Of a DNA stretch of 64,000 nt, positions 34,706-42,838 are shown piece by piece. The translations under genes were made by a program, and so were the position numbers. Position 1 is the stretch's first letter, and each line of letters opens with the position of its first letter. Below the pieces are notes generated by a model, which was not told the origin of the DNA, made no database searches, and saw only the letters and a list, made by a program, of their open reading frames with translations. This DNA comes from Streptomyces sp. M41(2017) (GTDB lineage Bacteria; Actinomycetota; Actinomycetes; Streptomycetales; Streptomycetaceae). The stretch spans positions 5,456,001 to 5,520,000 of the forward strand of contig NZ_MWFK01000001.1 in NCBI RefSeq assembly GCF_002078175.1, given 5' to 3'.

Positions 34706-35485
34706 GTGGGGAAGAAGCTCGGGAGAGCTGTCGTGGCCGGTGGCGCGGCCGCCGTGTTGACCGGCGTGGCCGCGGTTCCGGCCGGCGCGGCCGAAGGCGG
34801 GGCCTCGTTCACCCGCGTCCACGTGAACGGCGGCAAGCCGATCGTGATCGGGGTGTCGAACGAGGTGACGGCGCCCACCACTTTCAGGCTGACGACCACC
34901 CACAGATGGAAGTGGCCGGCGGTGTTCCTGTACCGCGGTGACGCGGGTGATCGACTGTGGCACGCCATCGAGACGAGCGACTGCATCAGGGTGAGCCCGA
35001 GCGTCTGCGACATCGACGAGACGATGTTCTTCGACCCGAGCGAGTGGGAGATGGAGAACAGCGAGGCCGGCGCTTGGAAGGTCGGAGCCGAGGTGTACTA
35101 CGAGGATGCAGCCGGTAACACCGACGGCGGAGACACCGACGACGAGGGCCTCACCGTCTACGTCAAGCGCAACTCCCGTCTGACGGTCAACGCTTCACCC
35201 GAGCCCGTGACCAAGGGCAGCACCGTCACCGTGACCGGGAAGGTGACGCGAGCAAACTGGGAGACCAGGAAGTACGCCTCCTACGAAGGCCGCCTGGTGA
35301 CCCTGCAGTTCAAGCCCAACGGAGCCACCTCCTACACCACGGTGAAGAAGGTGTACGCGAACGGCTCGGGCAATCTCAGGACAACGGTCAAGGCATCCAA
35401 GACGGGCACGTGGCGCTGGGTGTACTACGGCAACACCACCACCGGGCCGTCGACTTCGGCCGGCGACAACGTCGTAGTGAAGTGA
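34706..35485 (+). CDS. Secreted protein, uncharacterised
   Basis: 259 aa from GTG 34706, chosen because the Sec signal begins right there: GKKLGRAVVAGGAAAVLTGV then AAVPAGAA with a probable cleavage after PAGAA (about residue 29). The mature part has a beta-rich N-terminal domain with two Cys (SDCIRVSPSVCD), an acidic loop (DAAGNTDGGDTDDEG), and a C-terminal Ig-like repeat (VTKGSTVTVTGKVTRANWET to the end) of the sort seen in bacterial surface proteins. Exported; role unknown. Confidence 0.78.
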   Translation: MGKKLGRAVVAGGAAAVLTGVAAVPAGAAEGGASFTRVHVNGGKPIVIGVSNEVTAPTTFRLTTTHRWKWPAVFLYRGDAGDRLWHAIETSDCIRVSPSVCDIDETMFFDPSEWEMENSEAGAWKVGAEVYYEDAAGNTDGGDTDDEGLTVYVKRNSRLTVNASPEPVTKGSTVTVTGKVTRANWETRKYASYEGRLVTLQFKPNGATSYTTVKKVYANGSGNLRTTVKASKTGTWRWVYYGNTTTGPSTSAGDNVVVK

Positions 35486-35627
35486 CCTCCCCGGGCGCAC
35501 TCGCCTGCCGGCCACGAGCCGATGCCTGGGCTTTCGGGCCGAGTCCGCGGTCGCAGACGACACCGTCCTCGATGACGGCGGGACGACGGTGTCGAGTTTG
35601 CCGAGAACTCGTGTGCTATGAACGGGC

Positions 35628-36365
35628 ATGGCATTGAAGATCGAGCGAACTGACGCGCGCGCGTGGCCGGATGAGCAGCTGAAGGAGCTCTTCAGTGAGG
35701 GCTTTCCGGAGTTCATCTCTGCCGACCGCCTGGTGAAGGAGTACATCGGCAGGGTCCGTGAGTGGTTCGCCTGTCTTGACCTCATGCTGGTGGATGAGCA
35801 TGAGGTGCCCGTTGCGGCGGGCTGGGGTGTACCGATTCACTGGGACGGTCTGACCGGCACACTCCCCACCGGATACAGCCAAGCCCTTGTCCGCGCCGTC
35901 GAAGGCCGTGAGCGGGGGACCGAAGCCAACACCCTGGTCATCTGCGGAGCTGTCGTCACCCCGTCGCTGAAGGGCCGCGGACTTGCGGGTGAGATCCTCA
36001 AGGCTCTGCGCCGGACCGCCGAGGAAGCCGGCCTGGTCCGGATCGTCGTGCCGGTTCGCCCGACGATGAAGGCCCAGTATCCGTTGACACCCATCGAGTC
36101 CTTCATGAGGTGGAGCCGTGAGGACGGCATGGCACTTGACCCCTGGATACGGACCCATCAGCGTCTTGGTGCCGAGATCCTCGCGGCCGCGCCCGCTTCG
36201 CAGACGATGACCGGCAGGGTTGCCGAGTGGGAGCGGTGGACGGGAATGGTCTTCCCGGAATCGGGCGACTACGTGATTCCACAAGGCCTGACCGTGCTTC
36301 GGGTCGACCGCTCCGCAGATCGTGGCGTGTACAGCGAGCCCAATATCTGGATGCGGCACAACTGA
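35628..36365 (+). CDS. GNAT-family N-acetyltransferase
   Basis: 245 aa from ATG 35628. The acetyl-CoA-binding motif is LVICGAVVTPSLKGRGLAGE (residues ~105-124), the Q/R-x-x-G-x-G/A signature being SLKGRGLAGEIL. Its C-terminal ~90 residues extend beyond a minimal GNAT domain (MRWSREDGMALDPWIRTHQR). The acceptor is not predictable. Its ATG has no strong ribosome binding site. It stands alone. Confidence 0.8.
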   Translation: MALKIERTDARAWPDEQLKELFSEGFPEFISADRLVKEYIGRVREWFACLDLMLVDEHEVPVAAGWGVPIHWDGLTGTLPTGYSQALVRAVEGRERGTEANTLVICGAVVTPSLKGRGLAGEILKALRRTAEEAGLVRIVVPVRPTMKAQYPLTPIESFMRWSREDGMALDPWIRTHQRLGAEILAAAPASQTMTGRVAEWERWTGMVFPESGDYVIPQGLTVLRVDRSADRGVYSEPNIWMRHN

Positions 36366-36492
36366 ACAGGGACAGTACGCGTGCCCATGGTGGCCCGGCA
36401 CCGTGGGCACCCGGCTGTGACGCGGTGTCCGGCTGCCGTACCGGGCGGCTTCGGGCAGGGTTTCGGTAGGCATCAGGCGCTACGGAGGACAG

Positions 36493-36927
36493 ATGGCAAC
36501 GGTCAAGCAGTTTCAAGTCACCTTTGACTGCGCGGCACCTGAGCGGGTCGCCCGGTTCTGGTGCGAGGTGCTGGGGTACGTCGTCCCGCCGCCCCCGGAC
36601 GGGTTCGCCACGTGGGACGATTTCAAGCTCGCGCAGCCCCCGGAGCAGCGGGATTCCTGGTTCGCCTGCACGGATCCCTCGGGTGTCGGCCCGCGGCTGT
36701 ACTTTCAGCGGGTCCCTGAAGGGAAGGCAGTGAAGAACCGGCTGCACCTCGATGTGCGGGTCGGTACCGGACTGGTCGGTGAGGAGCGCCTCGCCGTACT
36801 CCAGGCCGAGTGTGCACGGCTGGTGGCGCTCGGCGCGGTACACGTGCAGAGCCTCTTCGCCGATGGCGTCAACGAGTCGTGCATCCCGATGCAGGACATC
36901 GAGGGCAACGAGTTCTGCATCGACTGA
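36493..36927 (+). CDS. Glyoxalase-like (VOC) protein
   Basis: 144 aa from ATG 36493 (GGAGGA nine bases upstream). VOC fold of the Glyoxalase_6 kind: FQVTFDCAAPERVARFWCEV with LGY, KNRLHLDVRV and the late MQDIEGNEFCID. The GNEFC(I/V) ending is typical of this subgroup. His in LHLD and Glu in GNEFC are possible metal ligands. Substrate unknown; members include resistance proteins and isomerases. Confidence 0.85.
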   Translation: MATVKQFQVTFDCAAPERVARFWCEVLGYVVPPPPDGFATWDDFKLAQPPEQRDSWFACTDPSGVGPRLYFQRVPEGKAVKNRLHLDVRVGTGLVGEERLAVLQAECARLVALGAVHVQSLFADGVNESCIPMQDIEGNEFCID

Positions 36928-37280
36928 GGGCCTTGAAACGGCCGGTGCAGTGCCCGCAGGACGCCCATGGCGAGCACAGAGCCGAAGGAGAGGAACATCA
37001 GCCATAGCGGGCGAGGAGGAACCACTGTGCGCTACGGGCACCGTACGAAGGCTCAGGTGTAGCTGGATCCGGCGGGCCCGATCTGGGCGACGCTGAGCGA
37101 CGCGGCGCCCAAGGTGCGGCCCGGACGATCCACCAGCCCTCACGGGGATGGCGACAACACACTCTCGTGGGCGGCTGACTGGGTTTGAGAATCGCGCAAT
37201 GGGGTACCACCCCGCCCCTCACCTGGATGGCTTAAGGTTCGTGAAGGCCGCGTGGCCACTGTGAAAAAAGGATGTGTTTC
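36928..37280. other. Upstream region of the stressosome operon
   Basis: 353 bases without a supported gene; they contain the sigma-B-type promoter at 37183-37207. A minus-strand frame with one hydrophobic run (LWLMFLSFGSVLAMGVLRAL) is continuous with the antisense of the VOC gene and is not called. Confidence 0.5.
37183..37207 (+). promoter_or_regulatory. Sigma-B-type promoter upstream of rsbR
   Basis: GTTT (37183-37186), 15 bases, GGGTAC (37202-37207) fits the Streptomyces sigma-B consensus GNNT-N14-16-GGGTAC/T exactly. It precedes the rsbR start by 73 bases. This would make the operon inducible by the sigma factor pathway it probably controls. Confidence 0.6.
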
Positions 37281-38135
37281 GTGGCTGGTGACGGGATTTC
37301 AGATCGTCTGGTCGGCTTGCTGACGGTTCGGGGTGAGGATCTCGGCGCCGAGTGGGCGGACAGGGTCACCGGTTCGCTGGGCGGGCGGGTGAGCCGTGCC
37401 GAGGTGCAGCGGGAGCTGCAGGAGATCTACACCGCGCTGGTGGCCGCGCTCGGCGCCGGCAGTCTCGACGGCCGCGGAGAGGCGTTCGGTGAGGTGCGGG
37501 CGCTGCTGACCGAGCTGTCTCGCAACCGCGCCCATCAGGGGTTCACTCCCACCGAGACCGCGGTGAGCGTGTTCGCTCTCAAGGAGGTACTGGAGCCGGC
37601 CGTCTCGCGTTCGGGCGGCGACCTGGAGGCCTACCTGAAGTTCGCCGGGCTGCTGGACACGCTCGGCCTGTTCACCATCGAGGTCTACACCCGGACGCGC
37701 GAGGAGCTGATCTCGGCGCAGGCCGAACAGCTTCTGGAGCTGTCCACGCCGGTGGTGAAGCTGTGGGACGGCGTGATCGGCGTTCCGCTGGTCGGCACCC
37801 TGGACTCGGCGCGCACGATGGTCGTCATGGAGAAGATGCTCCAGGCCCTCATCGACACGGGATCCGAGCAGGCCATCATCGACATCACCGGTGTCCCGGC
37901 GGTGGACACCGAAGTCGCCCAGCACCTGCTCAAGACCGTCGTGGCCGCCCGCCTGATGGGTGCCGAGTGCACCATCTCCGGCATCCGCCCGCAGATCGCG
38001 CAGACCATCGTGGCCCTGGGCATCAACTTCGGCGACATCGTGACGAAGGCCACCCTGGCCGACGCTCTGCGGCACGCCCTGCGCCGCTCCGGTGTCACGC
38101 TCTCCCGCACCGCGCCGCAGGCCGGTACCCGGTGA
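37281..38135 (+). CDS. rsbR: RsbR-type stressosome scaffold (STAS) protein
   Basis: 284 aa from GTG 37281 (AAAGGA eight bases before; ATG 37272 also in frame). The N-terminal ~155 residues are an all-helical sensor-like domain (GEDLGAEWADRVTGSLGGRV, FTPTETAVSVFALKEVLEPA). The C-terminal STAS domain begins near PVVKLWDGVIGVPLVGTLDS and holds the phosphorylatable Thr in ITGVPAVDTEVAQHL, as in RsbR. It would assemble with RsbS into a stressosome that holds RsbT until stress. First gene of a five-gene operon with 4-base overlaps throughout. Confidence 0.9.
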   Translation: MAGDGISDRLVGLLTVRGEDLGAEWADRVTGSLGGRVSRAEVQRELQEIYTALVAALGAGSLDGRGEAFGEVRALLTELSRNRAHQGFTPTETAVSVFALKEVLEPAVSRSGGDLEAYLKFAGLLDTLGLFTIEVYTRTREELISAQAEQLLELSTPVVKLWDGVIGVPLVGTLDSARTMVVMEKMLQALIDTGSEQAIIDITGVPAVDTEVAQHLLKTVVAARLMGAECTISGIRPQIAQTIVALGINFGDIVTKATLADALRHALRRSGVTLSRTAPQAGTR

Positions 38136-38572
38136 CCGAGCGTGTCCCGGTCCTGCAGATCGGGCAGGTCCTGCTGGTCTCGATCCAGACGGACCTCGAC
38201 GACCAGTCGGTGATGCTTCTTCAGGACGACCTGGCGGCCAAGGTCGTCGAGTTGGGCGTCCACGGAGTGGTCATCGACATCACCGCGGTGGACATCGTGG
38301 ACTCCTTCGTGGGCCGGATGCTGTCGACCATCGCCTCCATCTCGCGTCTGCTGGACGCCCAGACCGTCGTGGTGGGCATGCGCCCGGCTGTGGCCATCAC
38401 CCTGGTGGAGCTCGGTCTGTCGCTCGGTGGCGTGCGCACCGCGCTGACCCTGGACAAGGGCCTGCGGGTGCTGGAGCAGGCCCGCGTCGCCTCCCTCGGC
38501 GAGTCCGAGCCGGAAGGCCTCGCCGATCCCGGCGCCGACGGTGTTGCGTCAGATGCTGCGGCAGGCCTGTGA
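38132..38572 (+). CDS. rsbS: RsbS-type stressosome STAS protein
   Basis: 146 aa from GTG 38132, sharing GTGA with the rsbR stop. A single STAS domain (VLQIGQVLLVSIQTDLDDQS, VIDITAVDIVDSFVGRMLST) with the phosphorylatable Ser of RsbS in VDSFVGRML. A C-terminal tail of ~30 residues (LGESEPEGLADPGADG onwards) is longer than in Bacillus RsbS. Phosphorylation by RsbT is expected to free RsbT. Gene order is the same as in the Bacillus sigB operon. Confidence 0.92.
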   Translation: MTERVPVLQIGQVLLVSIQTDLDDQSVMLLQDDLAAKVVELGVHGVVIDITAVDIVDSFVGRMLSTIASISRLLDAQTVVVGMRPAVAITLVELGLSLGGVRTALTLDKGLRVLEQARVASLGESEPEGLADPGADGVASDAAAGL

Positions 38573-38982
38573 ACAGCCCCTCCAGCGGTGACCAGACGCT
38601 GGAGATCACCGCCAACGCCGGAGTGGTGCAAGCCCGCCAGCTGGTGCGCGCCCTCGCTCTGGAGTGCCGCTTCTCCCTGGTCGAGCAGACCAAACTGATC
38701 ACCGCGGCCAGTGAACTGGCCCGCAACACGCTCATTCATGGAGGCGGCGGTGCGATGACCGCCGCCCTCGTGGAGGAACGCGGCCGGCGCGGTGTGCGCC
38801 TGGTCTTCCGCGACCGAGGACCCGGCATCGCCGATGTGGACCTGGCACTGACCGACGGCTGGACCTCCGGCGGCGGCATGGGCCTGGGACTGTCCGGCTC
38901 CAGGCGGTTGGTCGACGACTTCGTTCTCGACACCAGCCCAGGACAAGGAACCACCGTGACCATCACGAAGTGGAAGCGATGA
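38569..38982 (+). CDS. rsbT: RsbT-type serine kinase
   Basis: 137 aa from GTG 38569, sharing GTGA with rsbS. HATPase_c (GHKL) kinase with N-box SELARNTLIHGGGG and G-box RDRGPGIADVDLALT plus GGMGLGLSGSRRL. It is the switch protein of the stressosome: it phosphorylates RsbR/RsbS and, once released, stimulates a PP2C phosphatase. The last gene of this operon encodes such a phosphatase. Confidence 0.92.
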   Translation: MNSPSSGDQTLEITANAGVVQARQLVRALALECRFSLVEQTKLITAASELARNTLIHGGGGAMTAALVEERGRRGVRLVFRDRGPGIADVDLALTDGWTSGGGMGLGLSGSRRLVDDFVLDTSPGQGTTVTITKWKR

Positions 38983-40196
38983 CGAGCCCCGGCTCCGCGT
39001 CGATGTGGGACTGCGAGGACGTGGCCTGGTTCCGCGACCAGCCGGAAGCCGCCCGAGGTGCCGCCGCCGCCCTCGGCCGGCGGATCGGCCTGGGAGAACA
39101 GCGCAGTTCCCAGCTCGTCCTCGCGGTCGCCGAACTGGCCGGAAACATCGCGAAGCACGCCATCGACGGCTCCCTCCTTCTGCGCGTCCTGCGCAACGAA
39201 GCCACTGCCGGCGTCGAGGTACTGGCCGTGGACAACGGCCCGGGAATCGCCGACGTACCGGCTGCGCTGAGGGACGGTGTGTCGACGACCGGCACCCTCG
39301 GCATCGGCCTCGGTGCCGTCCAGCGCTTGGCCGACTCCTTCCACATCCACTCCCAGCCCGGCGTGGGGACCGTACAGGTCGCGCGGTTCTGGCCGCGCCC
39401 CGAACCTCCTTCCGCAGCCGGCGAGTCGATGGTGGGAGGCATCACCCGGCCCATCGGCGGCGAGCAGGTCTGCGGCGACGCCTGGGCCGTCCGCACGGAC
39501 ACCGGCGAGCAGGCATCCCTCCGACACTCCGAGAGCACCACCCGACGCGGAACTTCCGGGTCCGCTCCGGATTGGTCAGCCCTGACGGGCCGGCCGGCCG
39601 CGGCGCGCACCACGACGAGCTCCGAGCGGGTCTCCTCTCCGCGCCCGGGCACCGTGGGCCGTCCCGCCGCGGTGCGTGCCGCCGTCGCCGGGCCGGGCGA
39701 GGGCGTCCTGGTCATGTCCTGTGACGGGCTCGGTCACGGTCCGATGGCCGCAAGGGCCGCGCAGGCGGCCGTTCACGCCTTCAAGACGGGTACGGCCCGC
39801 ACGCCGGAGCAGGCGATGGAGCAGGTGCACGGGGCGTTGCGCGGAACGCGCGGTGCGGCGGTGGCCATAGCCCGCCTGGAACCGGACGGCCGACTCCTGT
39901 TCTGCGGGGTCGGGAACATCACCGCGGCCCTGGTCACGAACAGCAGCCGTAGCACGTTGCTGTCCCATCCGGGCATCACGGGCCACCAGATGCATCAACT
40001 ACGGACCTACGAGCACCGCTTGCCCGCCCACGGGATCCTGGTGATGCACTCCGACGGGCTCAGCGAGCGCTGGACCCACAGGGACCTGGCGGGCCTGATC
40101 CATCACCCGCCCGCGTTGATCGCGGCGGCTCTGATGCGGCAGGCCGGGACCCGACGTGATGACGCCAGTGCGGTGATCGTCAAGGCCGCGCTGTGA
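38979..40196 (+). CDS. ATP-binding / SpoIIE-type phosphatase fusion (RsbX-like)
   Basis: 405 aa from ATG 38979, overlapping rsbT by 4 bases (ATGA). Residues about 10-145 form a second GHKL ATPase domain (LAVAELAGNIAKHA, VLAVDNGPGIAD, GTLGIGLGAVQRLA). Residues about 185-405 form a SpoIIE/PP2C phosphatase (LVMSCDGLGHGPMAARAAQA, GVGNITAALV, ILVMHSDGLSERW), as in RsbX, which dephosphorylates the stressosome. Bacillus RsbX has no kinase domain, so this is a fusion of opposing kinase and phosphatase modules, a composition seen in actinobacterial operons. Confidence 0.87.
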   Translation: MTSPGSASMWDCEDVAWFRDQPEAARGAAAALGRRIGLGEQRSSQLVLAVAELAGNIAKHAIDGSLLLRVLRNEATAGVEVLAVDNGPGIADVPAALRDGVSTTGTLGIGLGAVQRLADSFHIHSQPGVGTVQVARFWPRPEPPSAAGESMVGGITRPIGGEQVCGDAWAVRTDTGEQASLRHSESTTRRGTSGSAPDWSALTGRPAAARTTTSSERVSSPRPGTVGRPAAVRAAVAGPGEGVLVMSCDGLGHGPMAARAAQAAVHAFKTGTARTPEQAMEQVHGALRGTRGAAVAIARLEPDGRLLFCGVGNITAALVTNSSRSTLLSHPGITGHQMHQLRTYEHRLPAHGILVMHSDGLSERWTHRDLAGLIHHPPALIAAALMRQAGTRRDDASAVIVKAAL

Positions 40197-41557
40197 CCGT
40201 ACCTGCCGCCCGTACGACCGGCGCCACGGCTCTGCTGGTGACACCCCTCAGCACGGAGCAGGACATCTTCGCGCTGCGTCGCCACGCCAAGGCCGTCGCC
40301 TCGGCCGTCCGGCTGGAGGACAGGGAGCAGGTGCGGCTGGCGACCGCGGTCAGTGAGCTGGGGCGCGACCTGCTGCGGCCCTCCTCGATGACCGCGGTGT
40401 TCAGCCTCCAGCAGGAGCCGCCCGCGCTTCGTACCCTGCTGCAGTGGCGCGACGACCGTGCCCCCAGCCGCGAGTCGCTGACCGCGATCATCCGGCTGCT
40501 GCCACAGACACGCTACGAGCCGGCCCCCGGCGAGCCGGGCCACTCGGGCGGCGGCCGGATCGAGATCGTCTGCGCCATCCCCGAACTCGCCGCGCGGGAC
40601 CTGAAGATCGAACAGGTTCTGGCGCTGCTGGAGTCGGACGGTCCCGCCAGCGCGATCGACGATCTGCAGGCGCAGTCGAGGGACCTGATCAACGCGCTCC
40701 AGGAAGCCCATGCCCAGCGCGACGAACTGGAACGGCTGAACGAGGAGCTGACCGAGACGAACGCCGGGGTGATGGCTCTCTACGCGGAACTGAGCGTCGA
40801 GCACAAGGACGTCGTCGAGCGCTTCGGCCAGGAACACGAACTCGCCCTGGCGCTGCAGCGCACCTTCCTGCCCGCGACGCTGCCCCGGACCCCCGGCGTG
40901 GAACTGGCTGTGCGCTACCTTCCCGCCGCCGCCACGACCGAGATCGGCGGAGACTTCTACGAAGCGGTCACCACACGACAGGGGCTGCTGCTCGCCGTCG
41001 GAGACGTGGTCGGCCACTCACTGCAGGCCGCCATGGTGATGGGCGAGATACGCCATGCGCTGCGGGCGTACGCCGCCCAGGACCACCCACCGCACGTTCT
41101 GCTGGAGCACCTGGACCGGCTTCTGAGGCTTCACCAGCCGGGATGGACCGCCACCGTGTGCATCGTGCTGGTCGACCCCGGCAACGCGCGGCTCCACATC
41201 GCCAACGCCGGCCATCTCCCGCCTCTGCTCACGGCGGCAGGCGGGACACCCCGCTACCTGACCGAGCACGGCCCGCTCCTGGGTCTGGGACTGCCGCAGC
41301 CCGCCGCTGTCAGCCACCCGGTAGAACCGGGCAGCCGGCTGCTCATGATCACCGACGGGCTCATCGAGACGCGTGACAGCGACCTCCGCGACCGCATGGA
41401 GCTCCTCCGCGCGGCGGTGGCCGACGGAGCCGCGGAACCGGAAACCCTGTGCGGCGAACTGGTCGACGCCTTCGGTGGGGAGGCGGACGACGACATCATC
41501 GTCTTCACCGCCCGGCTGCAACCGCCCGAGGCCCCCTCCCAGCCGGGGTTCGACTGA
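40193..41557 (+). CDS. PP2C-type phosphatase with N-terminal ATPase-like domain (RsbU-like)
   Basis: 454 aa from GTG 40193, sharing GTGA with the previous stop. Residues 1-130 look like a degenerate GHKL domain (VRLATAVSELGRDLL, without a clear G-box). A coiled-coil follows at about 155-215 (DDLQAQSRDLINALQEAHAQ, RDELERLNEELTETNAGV). Residues about 225-445 form a SpoIIE phosphatase (TEIGGDFYEAVTTRQG, VGDVVGHSLQAAMVM, IANAGHLPPLL, MITDGLIETRDSDL). It would be the output phosphatase activated by RsbT, acting on an anti-anti-sigma factor encoded elsewhere. Confidence 0.88.
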   Translation: MTVPAARTTGATALLVTPLSTEQDIFALRRHAKAVASAVRLEDREQVRLATAVSELGRDLLRPSSMTAVFSLQQEPPALRTLLQWRDDRAPSRESLTAIIRLLPQTRYEPAPGEPGHSGGGRIEIVCAIPELAARDLKIEQVLALLESDGPASAIDDLQAQSRDLINALQEAHAQRDELERLNEELTETNAGVMALYAELSVEHKDVVERFGQEHELALALQRTFLPATLPRTPGVELAVRYLPAAATTEIGGDFYEAVTTRQGLLLAVGDVVGHSLQAAMVMGEIRHALRAYAAQDHPPHVLLEHLDRLLRLHQPGWTATVCIVLVDPGNARLHIANAGHLPPLLTAAGGTPRYLTEHGPLLGLGLPQPAAVSHPVEPGSRLLMITDGLIETRDSDLRDRMELLRAAVADGAAEPETLCGELVDAFGGEADDDIIVFTARLQPPEAPSQPGFD

Positions 41558-41634
41558 GTGGGAAACCACAGGCGAGTCGCCTGATCCCGACCGCGCGGCA
41601 GCGGACGGGTCTCCGCCACTCGTGAAACGGCTGC

Positions 41635-41663
41635 GCTCTGCCCGTCCGGCAAGGGGGCAGAGC
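41635..41663. terminator. Bidirectional terminator hairpin
   Basis: GCTCTGCCC (41635-41643) and GGGCAGAGC (41655-41663) form a perfect 9-bp stem with an 11-base loop between the convergent stressosome operon and desaturase gene, so it can serve both. Confidence 0.65.
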
Positions 41664-41712
41664 GAGCGGTCCCACCCGCGTCAGCGGGTACGGAGGTGGC
41701 GGAAACCGGGAA

Positions 41713-42831
41713 TCAGGCCGCGACGAGCGCCTTCTCGCGCTCCGGCATCTCGACCCTGGCCTTCTTGTTCGGCAGCGACAGCCGGAAGACCTTGTGCCAC
41801 GCGGAGAACACCTGCTTGGGCAGCGGCCCGGTGACGTAGTCCAGCTCGTACTTCTCGAACAACGCCCGGACCTTGACGGCGACCTCGGCGTACCGGTTGC
41901 TCGGCAGGTCGGGGAAGAGATGGTGCTCGATCTGGTGCGACAGGTTGCCGGTCATGAAGTGCATGGCCTTGCTGCCGCTGATGTTCGCCGAGCCCATCAT
42001 CTGGCGCAGGTACCACTGGCCCCGCGTCTCGTTGTCGATCGACCGGCGCTCGAAGACCTTCACGCCCTCCGGGAAGTGCCCGCACATGATCACCGAGTGG
42101 GTCCAGACGTTGCGGACCACGTTCGCCGTGAATGTCGCGGCGAGCGTGCTGAAGAACGACGGGCCCGACAGCAGCGGGTGGATCACGTAGTCCTTGAGCA
42201 CCTGCTTGCGGATCTTGCGGCCCACGGCCTTGGCCCGGGCGCGGAACTCCGGACTCCTGCGGCGGCTCTTCTCCAGGTTCCTGCCGAGCTCCAGGTCGTA
42301 CGCGGCGATGCCGTACTCGAAGAAGCAGGCATTGATGAAGTTCCACAGCGGCTGGCCGAGGTGCACCGGGTGCCACTTCTGGTCCTCGTCGACGCGCATG
42401 ATGCCGTACCCGAGGTCGTTGTCCTTGCCGATCACGTTCGTGTACGTGTGGTGCAGCTCGTTGTGCGAGTGCTTCCACTGCTCGGCCGGCGAGACGTGGT
42501 CCCAGTCCCAGGTGGTGGAGTGGATCTTCGGATCCCGCATCCAGTCCCACTGGCCGTGCAGGATGTTGTGACCGATCTCCATGTTGTCCATGATCTTCGC
42601 CACGGACAGACCGGCGGTGCCGATCAGCCACGCGGGCGGGAAGATCGAGAACAACAGCACGCCCCTGCTGACCAGCTCGAGTTTGCGCTGCGCCGAGATC
42701 ACCTTGCGGATGTAGGCGGCGTCCTTCTCGCCGCGGCCGGCGATCACCCCGTCGCGGATGGCGTCCAGCTCGCGGCCGAGCTCTTCGATCTGCTCCGCGG
42801 TCAGGTGGGCGGTGGGGTCGATAGCGGTCAA
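41713..42831 (-). CDS. Membrane fatty-acid desaturase (DesA3-like)
   Basis: 372 aa from TTG 42831, chosen because AGGA precedes it and it lies just after the reductase stop. All three histidine boxes of diiron desaturases are present: H88-NIL-H92 (GHNILHGQWD), H123-NEL-HH (HSHNELHHTY) and HQIEHHLFP near residue 310. Hydrophobic helices around residues 55-90 and 200-230 anchor it. It introduces a double bond into an acyl chain with electrons from the ferredoxin reductase encoded immediately upstream (7-base gap). Confidence 0.92.
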   Translation of the reverse strand: MTAIDPTAHLTAEQIEELGRELDAIRDGVIAGRGEKDAAYIRKVISAQRKLELVSRGVLLFSIFPPAWLIGTAGLSVAKIMDNMEIGHNILHGQWDWMRDPKIHSTTWDWDHVSPAEQWKHSHNELHHTYTNVIGKDNDLGYGIMRVDEDQKWHPVHLGQPLWNFINACFFEYGIAAYDLELGRNLEKSRRRSPEFRARAKAVGRKIRKQVLKDYVIHPLLSGPSFFSTLAATFTANVVRNVWTHSVIMCGHFPEGVKVFERRSIDNETRGQWYLRQMMGSANISGSKAMHFMTGNLSHQIEHHLFPDLPSNRYAEVAVKVRALFEKYELDYVTGPLPKQVFSAWHKVFRLSLPNKKARVEMPEREKALVAA

Positions 42832-42838
42832 GGTGTTC

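Noticed and set aside
36900..37025. Minus-strand frame with a hydrophobic run
   Set aside because: It continues as antisense of the VOC gene and its start has no independent support.
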